Source of the DNA: Pseudomonadota bacterium
GTDB taxonomy: Bacteria > Desulfobacterota > Desulfobaccia > Desulfobaccales > 0-14-0-80-60-11
DNA: 11,222 nucleotides
Assembly (NCBI GenBank): GCA_018897875.1
Contig: JAHIKF010000489.1
Coordinates: forward strand, 1-11,222
Direction: 5' to 3'
The notes beneath the pieces are model-generated. The model saw nothing but the letters and a program-made list of their open reading frames with translations. It had not been told where the DNA came from and made no database searches. Of the stretch, positions 5,951 through 11,222 are shown piece by piece (the first letter of the stretch is position 1; each line of letters starts with the position of its first letter). Made by a program: the position numbers and the translations under genes.

Positions 5951-7390
5951 TCAAATTTCCGGCCGCGGATTGGAAATGGCCGTTAGACCCTGGCTTCCTC
6001 TCCCCGGGTCGCTGGCCGGCGCCTGGTCCAGATCCTTGAAGCCCAGGGCCAGGAGCAGGGCGGCCACCGGGGTCAGGTGGAGAAGCAGTCGGTCCAGGGT
6101 GGCCCGGACATAGCCGGGGAACTCCGCGGCGCTGGTGGGCGCCACGGCGTAAGCCAGGATGATGGCCACGAGGTTTCCCCCCACAAAGAGGGCCAGGAAG
6201 AGCATGGGGGAGCGCCACAGGCGCTTTCCCGCCAAGACCAGGGCCAGGGCCAGGGCCGGCCAGAGGAACCCGAAATAAAAGGGTGACACCAGCCCGGCCA
6301 GGAGGTGGTAGATACCCTGCACCATCTGGTGGGGATAAAAGCCCTGGATGTGGTCGGCGCCGATTTCCAGTTGTTGCTGTACGATGAAGAGCCGCCAGGG
6401 GAGGTAGCCGACGACCAGTCCGGCCAGAGGGACGGTCAACTGTCCCAGGCGGCGGACCCAGTGCGCCGGGCGCAGCCAGACCAGGGTCAGCGCTGCCGCC
6501 AGGATCAGGGTGGCGGCCAGGGGCGGTCCTTCATACTTGCACCAGGCCATGCCCGCTAGAAAGCCGGCCGCCAGGGTCAGGCTGCCCCGGGGGGCGGCGT
6601 CGGCCAGCCAGAGGTAGAGCAGAGCTGCGCCTCCCAGGGTAAAGAAGGCCAGGGGCAGGTCGGCGTAGGCGATGTACAGGTGGACGATGAAGACGGTACC
6701 GTTCAGGGCCAGAAACGCGGTCAGGCCCAGGGCGAACCTGCGGCTCAGGCCCACCCGGGTCGATAGAGAGTAGAGCAGGCCCAACAGCAGCGCTCCCCAG
6801 AGGGGGAAAATGGCGTTGACCAGATAGTCGTTTACCTGGCCGAGGGCGAAGTAAAGGTAGCTCAGGAGCAGGGGGATCAGGTTAGGGTAATAGTTGTGGG
6901 CGTCAATGCAGATCAGATCCAGGCCCTTGGTGTTAAAGAAGATCCTGGCCTTGCAGCCCCAGGTGGCCACGGCATCCCAGGACCACATGGGGTAGAGCGC
7001 CGCCCGGGGCAGGGCATAGAGGAACACCATGGTCAGCAGCCCCAGAAAGAGCCAGTCCCAGCCGCTCAGGGCCATTGGGGGGCGAAGGCGGTCCGCCCGC
7101 CTGTCCTCCCGGACGGCCCGGCGGCCCCGGGGGGTCAGAAGCAGGGCAGCAGCCAGGGCCAGGGGCGGCCCTAAAATCCATGCCAGGCCGAACGGCACTC
7201 CCCGCCAGGTCAGGGCCAGCATCCAGAGGGTGAGGGTTAGGGCGCCGACCCCGAAGCTGAAGGCGGCCCGCTCAAAGCAGCTAAAATCCCGGGGGCGGGG
7301 GACCAGGAGGGTGAGCAGCGCATAACCCAGGAAGAAGATGGCTCCCAGCCCCAGCAGCAGACGCAGTAACGTGATCCCCGTGTCAATCAT
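5951..7390 (-). CDS. Polytopic membrane glycosyltransferase, GT39 / ArnT-PMT-like (GT-C fold)
   Basis: The product has 479 residues with about a dozen hydrophobic segments, typical of GT-C enzymes that move a sugar from a polyprenyl-phosphate donor to a lipid or protein at the outer face of the cytoplasmic membrane. The first large loop carries a W-S-W-D-A-V-A-T-W-G-C-K-A stretch with Asp139, the candidate catalytic acid. A Y-P-N-L-I-P block and an A-Y-A-D-L-P-L-A motif follow, then a W-C-K-Y-E-G block, all recurrent in bacterial GT39-like proteins. The start is ATG 7390: it overlaps the upstream stop by eight bases in ATGATTGA, pointing to translational coupling. An in-frame start at 7420 would overlap more. 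A GGTGGGG five bases upstream is a weak ribosome-binding site. The GT2 gene two positions upstream could supply the donor. Acceptor and sugar are unknown. Confidence 0.85.
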   Translation of the reverse strand: MIDTGITLLRLLLGLGAIFFLGYALLTLLVPRPRDFSCFERAAFSFGVGALTLTLWMLALTWRGVPFGLAWILGPPLALAAALLLTPRGRRAVREDRRADRLRPPMALSGWDWLFLGLLTMVFLYALPRAALYPMWSWDAVATWGCKARIFFNTKGLDLICIDAHNYYPNLIPLLLSYLYFALGQVNDYLVNAIFPLWGALLLGLLYSLSTRVGLSRRFALGLTAFLALNGTVFIVHLYIAYADLPLAFFTLGGAALLYLWLADAAPRGSLTLAAGFLAGMAWCKYEGPPLAATLILAAALTLVWLRPAHWVRRLGQLTVPLAGLVVGYLPWRLFIVQQQLEIGADHIQGFYPHQMVQGIYHLLAGLVSPFYFGFLWPALALALVLAGKRLWRSPMLFLALFVGGNLVAIILAYAVAPTSAAEFPGYVRATLDRLLLHLTPVAALLLALGFKDLDQAPASDPGRGSQGLTAISNPRPEI

Positions 7391-7889
7391 AAAAACCCCA
7401 CCGCAAGCGGCTATAATCAACCCGGAAGGTGAGTCCCGGCCCTGGGAGATTTACCGGCTGGAAGGCGAGGGAGTGCATGGCGGCCCGGGCCCCGGGCCCC
7501 AGAGGCTTTGGGGACTCCCTGATGAGGAGAAAGGCGGCGTGCTCCTGGTGCAGGGCATAAAACAGAAAGCTGGCGGGAACCTCGGGGGGCCGGAGGATAT
7601 GGCGCCGGGGAGCCAGGTAGTAACGGACCTCGATTTCTTTGCCGGCGGCGTAATCATCCAGAAAGACGTAGGTGGCGGACTCAGGAATGATGCCCGCCAA
7701 GGTGGTGGCCCAACGGTAGAGCGGGTCTTCCTGCCGGATGGCGCCCCCCAAACTCCCGCGGGCGGCTCGCTGAGCCAAGTCCCTGGCCTCCGGCCCGAAA
7801 TGCCAGATCAACCACAGGACCTGGAGCCCCCAGAGACCGAGGATCAGCCCCACCAACCAGAATCGCCACGTTTTACACCAAGTTCTCAT
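7383..7889 (-). CDS. Membrane-anchored protein of unknown function between two glycosyltransferase genes
   Basis: I do not recognise this 168-residue protein. It has a basic N-terminus, one hydrophobic helix (about residues 9-29), then a soluble region of about 135 residues that is probably periplasmic. Notable points are Y-L-A-P-R-R around the middle and a C-terminus ending in W-G-F-Y-D. Codon use and composition agree with the neighbours, and the 8-base overlap with the GT39-like gene supports translation. A well-formed ribosome-binding site is missing before ATG 7889 (only GCGAG about 15 bases away), so the start is less certain. Its place between a donor-making GT2 and a GT39-like transferase suggests an accessory role in the same glycan pathway, by inference only. 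Confidence 0.75.
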   Translation of the reverse strand: MRTWCKTWRFWLVGLILGLWGLQVLWLIWHFGPEARDLAQRAARGSLGGAIRQEDPLYRWATTLAGIIPESATYVFLDDYAAGKEIEVRYYLAPRRHILRPPEVPASFLFYALHQEHAAFLLIRESPKPLGPGARAAMHSLAFQPVNLPGPGLTFRVDYSRLRWGFYD

Positions 7890-7940
7890 GCAAATGCAAC
7901 AAACTCGCTATCTAACATATTGATACTTAAAGTCTTTTTA

Positions 7941-7972
7941 ACAGAAAACCGAAAACGGAAAACAGAAAACGG
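7941..7972. repeat. 7-bp tandem repeat array
   Basis: Four and a half units of the form AC(A/C/G)GAAA are read as ACAGAAA, ACCGAAA, ACGGAAA, ACAGAAA, ACGG. It lies in the 192-base spacer between the GT2 gene and the small membrane protein gene. It is too short and unspaced to be CRISPR. The rest of the spacer holds a weak stem, CCAGGC (8033-8038) with GCCTGG (8048-8053), and nothing else clear. Confidence 0.7.
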
Positions 7973-8081
7973 TTTTAGCCGGGGTCATAGTACTGAAGAG
8001 AAGTCAGGCGCAAGCAGGGACATGACCTGATCCAGGCCCGAACTGAGCCTGGTCACGGGTTGCCCCGGGCGCCCCTTTGGT

Positions 8082-8771
8082 TTAATCCGAGAATTTAAAT
8101 CGGATGATGTGATAGATGGCGGCGATGCCGTCCCGCCAGGTGATTTTTTTCCCGGCGGCGTAGTCACGGCCGTGGTATTGGATGGGCACTTCGTAGATGC
8201 GCCAGCCCTTTTTGGCGATCTTGGCGGTGAGTTCGGGCTCCACCCCGAAGCGGTCACTCTTGATCTGGACCCCCTTAAGCACCTCGGCCTTGAATACCTT
8301 GTACCCCACCTCCATGTCGGACAGATTCAGGTTGGTGAATATGTTGGACAGCGTGGTCACCGCCCGGTTGCCCATGTAGTGCCAGAAGAACAGGACGCGG
8401 TGGGGCCGGCCGCCCACCATCCGGCTGCCGTACACCACGTCGGCCACATCCTGTTCGATGGGCTCCAGCAAAGAGGGGTAATCCACGGGGCGGTACTCCA
8501 GGTCGGCGTCCTGGATGATGACCACGTCCCCGGTCACCTGGGCGAAACCGGTGCGCAAGGCCGCGCCTTTCCCCTGATTGCGCTGATGGTAGAAGGCCTT
8601 GACGTTGTCATGTTGCTGGGCCAGCCGGGCCAGGATTTCCCGGGAGCCATCCTTGGAGGCGTCATCCACTGCGATGATCTCTTTGTCGTAAGGCGTCGCC
8701 TGTACCAGGCGAAAGATCTCCTCCAGGGTGGCTTTCTCGTTGTAAATCGGGATAACAATACTCAGCTTCAT
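8082..8771 (-). CDS. Family 2 glycosyltransferase, polyprenyl-phosphate sugar synthase type
   Basis: The product has 229 residues and is a soluble GT-A enzyme that most likely moves a hexose from a nucleotide sugar to a polyprenyl phosphate, as dolichyl-phosphate mannose/glucose synthases do. Visible are the N-terminal I-V-I-P-I-Y-N-E strand, D36-D37 followed by A-S-x-D-G-S, N-Q-G-K-G-A-A-L-R-x-G (65-75), and the D88-A-D90 metal-binding triad followed by L-E-Y. Next come the S-R-M-V-G-G and H-x-x-G-N-R-x-V-T-x-x-S-N blocks and a late E-V-G-Y-K-V-F-K. There is no C-terminal membrane domain, unlike GtrB or DPMS-long forms, so it acts at the inner membrane surface. The start is ATG 8771, with GGGAG at 8780-8784 eight bases upstream; an in-frame TTG at 8786 would lie ahead of that site. 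Its product could feed the GT39-like enzyme downstream. Confidence 0.92.
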   Translation of the reverse strand: MKLSIVIPIYNEKATLEEIFRLVQATPYDKEIIAVDDASKDGSREILARLAQQHDNVKAFYHQRNQGKGAALRTGFAQVTGDVVIIQDADLEYRPVDYPSLLEPIEQDVADVVYGSRMVGGRPHRVLFFWHYMGNRAVTTLSNIFTNLNLSDMEVGYKVFKAEVLKGVQIKSDRFGVEPELTAKIAKKGWRIYEVPIQYHGRDYAAGKKITWRDGIAAIYHIIRFKFSD

Positions 8772-8799
8772 GCGGGCTGCTCCCAAGTATTTATGTTTT

Positions 8800-8839
8800 A
8801 TTATATATTCTTATACCAGTATACCAGGGAAAACGTTAA
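8800..8839 (-). promoter_or_regulatory. Candidate promoter with tandem 8-bp operator-like repeats before the GT2 gene
   Basis: On the minus strand, TTAACG (8834-8839) and TATAAG (8810-8815) are 18 bases apart, and a further TATAAT lies at 8800-8805. Two exact head-to-tail copies of CTGGTATA (8820-8827 and 8812-8819; TATACCAG on the plus strand) overlap the spacer and the first -10. That is where a repressor would bind, but no cognate regulator is identified in the window. Confidence 0.45.
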
Positions 8840-8888
8840 TTTTGTAAGTGGGTTTGAGCCTAAGAATACGTGTCATAGCCGGCGGAGG

Positions 8889-9854
8889 TCAGCCGCCGAT
8901 GTTGACCATGGACGGAGGGGGCCAGACAGAGGCCAGGGTTGGGGCGGGGGAAACGCAGCCTTTCAAGCGGATGGCTTCCCGGAAGAGCTGGGCCAGGGCT
9001 GCGTCGGAGGCGCCCTGGCGCAGCGGCCCCTTGATATCCAGTTCCGGCGCGGCAAAGAGACACGGCCGCAGCCAACCGGCCGCGGTGAGGCGCAGGCGGT
9101 TGCAGGTGGGGCAGTGGTGGTCGCTGACGGAGCTGATGAAGCCCAACTCCCCCCGGAACCCGGGGACCCTGAAAGTCCGGGCCGGGCCCGCGGTGGCCGG
9201 GGCGGTAACCGCGTCCAGGGGACCCAGCCCCGCCAGCCGCCGGCGGATCTCGGCCATGGGCAGGAAGTGGCGGCGCCAGAGCGCCTCATCCACCGTGGGC
9301 ATGAATTCGATGAAGCGCACCTGGAAGGGGTGGTCTCGGGTCAGGCGGGCGAAGTCCAGGAGTTCGTCGTCGTTTAGGTCTTTCAAGACCACGCAGTTGA
9401 TCTTGATGGGCTTGAAACCCAGGGCCGCGGCCCGCTCGAGGCCGGCCATGACGTCGTTGAAGTGGTCGGAGCCGGTGAGCTCCCGGTACCGGTCCCGGCG
9501 CAGGGTGTCCAGGCTGAGGTTGAGGTGGCGCAAGCCGGTGGCCAGGAGGTCCGGGGCCAGTTCCGCCAGGCGCACGCCGTTGGTGGTGAGGCAGACTTCC
9601 TCGATTCCGGGAACCTGTTGCAGGCCGCGGATAAATTCCAGCGCCCCCCGGCGCACCAGGGGTTCGCCACCGGTGACCCGGACCTTACGGATCCCCACCC
9701 CGGCGGCCACCCCGGCCAGGCGCAGCAGTTCCTCGTAGCGCAGGATTTCCGGGGCCGGCAGCTTCTCCCAACCATCCCAGGGGGTGCAGTAGAAGCAGCG
9801 GAGATTGCAGCGGTCGGTGATGGAGACCCGCAGGTAATTGATCTGGCCCGGCAC
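8889..9854 (-). CDS. moaA: GTP 3',8-cyclase, molybdenum cofactor biosynthesis protein A
   Basis: This radical SAM enzyme turns GTP into 3',8-cyclo-GTP, the first step of molybdopterin synthesis. The SAM-binding cluster motif C16-x3-C20-x2-C23 sits in T-D-R-C-N-L-R-C, and V-T-G-G-E-P-L-V-R follows. The second cluster motif near the C-terminus is C248-x2-C251-x13-C265 (H-C-P-T-C-N-R-L-R-L-T). The protein ends in the conserved I-G-G, needed in characterised MoaA proteins. Length (321 residues) is normal. I chose GTG 9854 because AGGTGG (9863-9868) is eight bases upstream; a GTG at 9866 gives four more residues but overlaps that site. No other moa or moe gene is in the window. It is first in the minus-strand series, 117 bases before the GT2 gene, which has its own candidate promoter. 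Confidence 0.95.
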   Translation of the reverse strand: MPGQINYLRVSITDRCNLRCFYCTPWDGWEKLPAPEILRYEELLRLAGVAAGVGIRKVRVTGGEPLVRRGALEFIRGLQQVPGIEEVCLTTNGVRLAELAPDLLATGLRHLNLSLDTLRRDRYRELTGSDHFNDVMAGLERAAALGFKPIKINCVVLKDLNDDELLDFARLTRDHPFQVRFIEFMPTVDEALWRRHFLPMAEIRRRLAGLGPLDAVTAPATAGPARTFRVPGFRGELGFISSVSDHHCPTCNRLRLTAAGWLRPCLFAAPELDIKGPLRQGASDAALAQLFREAIRLKGCVSPAPTLASVWPPPSMVNIGG

Positions 9855-9885
9855 AATATTTTCCACCTGATTGAATATACCTTAA

Positions 9886-9914
9886 ATTATAGCGCGTTAT
9901 TGCCCGGAGGTCAG
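9886..9914 (-). promoter_or_regulatory. Promoter of moaA
   Basis: On the minus strand, CTGACC (9909-9914) and a perfect TATAAT (9886-9891) are 17 bases apart. Transcription would begin near 9879, leaving a leader of about 25 bases with the AGGTGG ribosome-binding site. This short leader has no room for a Moco riboswitch. Confidence 0.6.
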
Positions 9915-10121
9915 AATTTTTTTGCCCCTGACCGGCGCCGGAAGCTCTTTCCCGAGCTATCATGAGAGAATATGGTCAAACAGAGAACAGACTGGAGGTT
10001 CATCCCTGGGACTAAATGCCTTAAATTTTTGACGGAAGTATGATAAACAAGATGCGGGCTTAGCCTATAAGTCATTGGAAAACCTATCTGCGGCGTCATT
10101 TCGCATCAACCGAGGGAGCTT
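9915..10121. other. Noncoding spacer between the moaA promoter and the MITE-like repeat
   Basis: Nothing firm is seen here. The only long frame (9911-10099, minus) has no ribosome-binding site or family pattern. An isolated TTGACG (10029-10034) lacks a well-spaced -10. With the MITE that follows, it forms the 479-base gap between moaA and the arginine decarboxylase gene. Confidence 0.5.
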
Positions 10122-10241
10122 AGGTTGGGAAAGAATCACCCCCCTTTTCTAAAGGGGGGCAGGGGGGATTAAATAAGCGATTGATAATCCCCCTAAATCC
10201 CCCTTTAGAAAAGGGGGACTTAAAACCGCCGTTCCCAACCT
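10122..10241. mobile_element. MITE-like element with 10-bp terminal inverted repeats and nested hairpins
   Basis: This is a 120-base element bounded by perfect inverted repeats AGGTTGGGAA (10122-10131) and TTCCCAACCT (10232-10241). Inside are two perfect hairpins of their own: CCCCCCTTT/AAAGGGGGG with a TCT loop (10139-10159) and CCCCCTTT/AAAGGGGG with an AGA loop (10199-10217). The two halves are also inverted copies of each other, including a second G-run plus ATTA (10162-10171) and a matching TAAT plus C-run (10185-10193). The whole can fold as one long stem or as two hairpins. It encodes nothing and would need a transposase in trans. Clear target-site duplications are not seen. The element lies just upstream of the arginine decarboxylase gene and could affect its transcription. 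Confidence 0.75.
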
Positions 10242-10333
10242 TGAACTGGTTGAGAGCAAATATGTGCTCCTAAGACAGGTTTTGCAATAGGTTATATGGC
10301 GCGCCAACGATCCGATCCAAGGAGGCAGAGAGG

Positions 10334-10906
10334 ATGAGCAGGGAGAACCAATCCAGAGAAAACCCTTGGGTTCCCCGCAAGGTGTTTCTGACCAAAGGGG
10401 TAGGAATTCACGCCGAACGGCTCAATTCTTTTGAAGAGGCCTTGCGTGATGCTCGGATATCGCCCATGAATCTGGTGAAGGTTTCCTCCATCGTGCCGCC
10501 TCATTGCGAACTGGTAGACCGGGAGGAGGGCTTGAAGCTCCTCTCTCCCGGCCAGATCACCTTCTGCGTCATGTCCAGGTGTGAGAGTGATGAAGCCGGC
10601 CGTCTCCTGGCCGCGGCGGTGGCCCTGCTGCTCCCCGAGAACAGCGACGATTACGGCTACATCAGTGAATATCACGGCTATGGCAAGAAGTATCAGGAGG
10701 TTGAAGATTGGGTCTGCGACCAGGCGGCAGAGCTCTATGCCTCAGCCAAAGGATTCAAAATAAATTGGCGCCGGGCCTGGTCCCAAAAAGATTTTAAATA
10801 CACCCTGGAAGAACGCAGTTTCTCCCCCAAGTTTGTGGTCTCCGTAGCCGAGGGGATTAACGAGACCTGGGTCACCACGGTGGCCGCGGCAGTCTTCATC
10901 CTGTAA
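10334..10906 (+). CDS. Pyruvoyl-dependent arginine decarboxylase
   Basis: The product has 190 residues and belongs to the self-processing decarboxylase family that makes agmatine from arginine, feeding polyamine synthesis or acid resistance. The proenzyme is cut in the motif V50-S51-S52-I53, and Ser52 becomes the pyruvoyl group of the alpha chain; the short N-terminal part (1-51) is the beta chain. V-P-P-H-C and the block D-Y-G-Y-I-S-E-Y-H-G-Y-G follow, with Glu112 the likely counterpart of catalytic Glu109 of the Methanocaldococcus jannaschii enzyme. The C-terminus ends in a hydrophobic strand (T-T-V-A-A-A-V-F-I-L). Length fits the family (about 160-195). The start is ATG 10334, with AAGGAGG at 10319-10325 eight bases upstream. 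No other polyamine gene is visible in the window, and the MITE sits 92 bases before the start. Confidence 0.93.
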   Translation: MSRENQSRENPWVPRKVFLTKGVGIHAERLNSFEEALRDARISPMNLVKVSSIVPPHCELVDREEGLKLLSPGQITFCVMSRCESDEAGRLLAAAVALLLPENSDDYGYISEYHGYGKKYQEVEDWVCDQAAELYASAKGFKINWRRAWSQKDFKYTLEERSFSPKFVVSVAEGINETWVTTVAAAVFIL

Positions 10907-11222
10907 ATGACTCCGTCTTGATCTTCATGGGTAATGGTCGAATTTTGACCGGACATCCGCTCCATCAAGGCATAATATCATCGGACCCCAAAGGGTTCTG
11001 GAAATCCCCCCTCACAAAAGGTCAATTTCACTATTCAGATCATATCGCTAATTTCTTGAAGTTTTTGGGAAGCTTCGGTTTTGGCAAGATAGAGCAAACT
11101 CCTACCGGCGGCGCTGCCTTTAGGGCTAAGGCTTCGCCTACCTGGCAGATTTTTTGCTATTCTTGAACTGGTGAACAATTTATAAATTGCCATGACAGTT
11201 TGGTTATGGTATGAAGGAATCC
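10907..11222. other. Right-end stretch without a convincing gene
   Basis: A frame at 10918-11166 (plus, TTG start) lacks a ribosome-binding site and any family pattern. A plus-strand hairpin built on GCCTT (11116-11120) and AAGGC (11128-11132), with outer GGCG/CGCC-type pairing to 11110 and 11138, precedes a T6 run at 11150-11155. It may be a distant terminator of the arginine decarboxylase transcript, but it lies over 200 bases after the stop. A short stretch at 11001-11021 resembles one arm of the MITE. GAAGGAA at the last bases could be a ribosome-binding site for a gene beyond the window. Confidence 0.45.
11176..11215 (+). promoter_or_regulatory. 14-bp palindrome and promoter-like pair at the right edge
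   Basis: CAATTTATAAATTG (11176-11189) is a perfect 14-bp palindrome, a shape typical of dimeric regulator sites. It abuts TTGCCA (11187-11192), which is 17 bases from TATGAA (11210-11215), matching five of six and four of six consensus bases. Both elements would control a plus-strand gene starting after 11222. The AAGGA overlapping this end is close to the -10, so the promoter assignment is tentative. Confidence 0.35.

Noticed and set aside
7941..7972. CRISPR-like short repeat
   Set aside because: Units are 7 bases and contiguous with no spacers, so this is a simple tandem repeat.
8109..9377. A 422-residue plus-strand frame
   Set aside because: It runs antisense across both the GT2 and moaA genes and the spacer between them; no ribosome-binding site or domain is seen.
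9855..9914. Moco riboswitch before moaA
   Set aside because: The predicted leader is only about 25 bases and lacks the conserved Moco-motif structure.
10918..11166. An 82-residue plus-strand frame after the arginine decarboxylase gene
   Set aside because: It has a TTG start without a ribosome-binding site, crosses a hairpin and MITE-like sequence, and shows no family pattern.

Overview
The window is a GC-rich bacterial chromosome segment (GC-rich genes, more AT-rich spacers). The gene set is a cyclic-PEP-enzyme-like PEP/pyruvate-binding protein, a zinc-ribbon membrane protein, dodecin, RtcA, a DUF2059 lipoprotein, a lipid-carrier glycosyltransferase cassette, MoaA and a pyruvoyl-dependent arginine decarboxylase. 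Together with the signal peptides and Gram-negative style lipobox, this suggests an anaerobic Desulfobacterota (former Deltaproteobacteria). That placement is an inference from gene content; there is no rRNA or marker gene to prove it. No phage, transposase, tRNA, rRNA or CRISPR is seen.

Layout. At the left edge (1-1961, minus) lies a PEP/pyruvate-binding ATP-grasp plus phospho-histidine swivel protein, cut by the window. It has a good sigma70-type promoter (TTGAGG-17-TATAAT) and faces a divergent plus-strand gene (2240-3034) for a double zinc-ribbon, single-TM, NTF2-like protein with its own TTGACA promoter. A 590-base noncoding stretch follows, ending in a promoter and a hairpin leader for a dodecin (3625-3834). 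rtcA (3904-4926) lies 69 bases further on. A strong GC hairpin at 5007-5036 sits between rtcA and the convergent DUF2059 lipoprotein (5093-5755, minus), which has a repetitive Lys/Pro/Ala tail.

From 9854 down to 5951 four minus-strand genes follow one another: moaA, a soluble GT2 of the dolichyl-phosphate-sugar-synthase type, a small membrane-anchored protein of unknown function, and a polytopic GT39-like transferase. The last two overlap by 8 bases, and a terminator with a U8 tract (5873-5904) closes the group. GT2 plus GT39-like enzymes suggest a two-step route: charge a polyprenyl phosphate with a sugar, then transfer that sugar on the outer face of the membrane. moaA may be only a neighbour, because GT2 has its own candidate promoter with tandem 8-bp repeats.

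The right end holds a MITE-like element with 10-bp terminal inverted repeats and nested G/C-run hairpins (10122-10241), then the pyruvoyl-dependent arginine decarboxylase gene (10334-10906, plus). The last 316 bases carry no convincing gene, only a hairpin, a 14-bp palindrome and a promoter-like pair pointing out of the window.

Nothing here is an obviously new defence or mobile system. The best leads are the odd architecture of the PEP-type enzyme and its divergent zinc-ribbon neighbour, the uncharacterised protein between the two glycosyltransferases, the MITE, and the tandem operator-like repeats before the GT2 gene.
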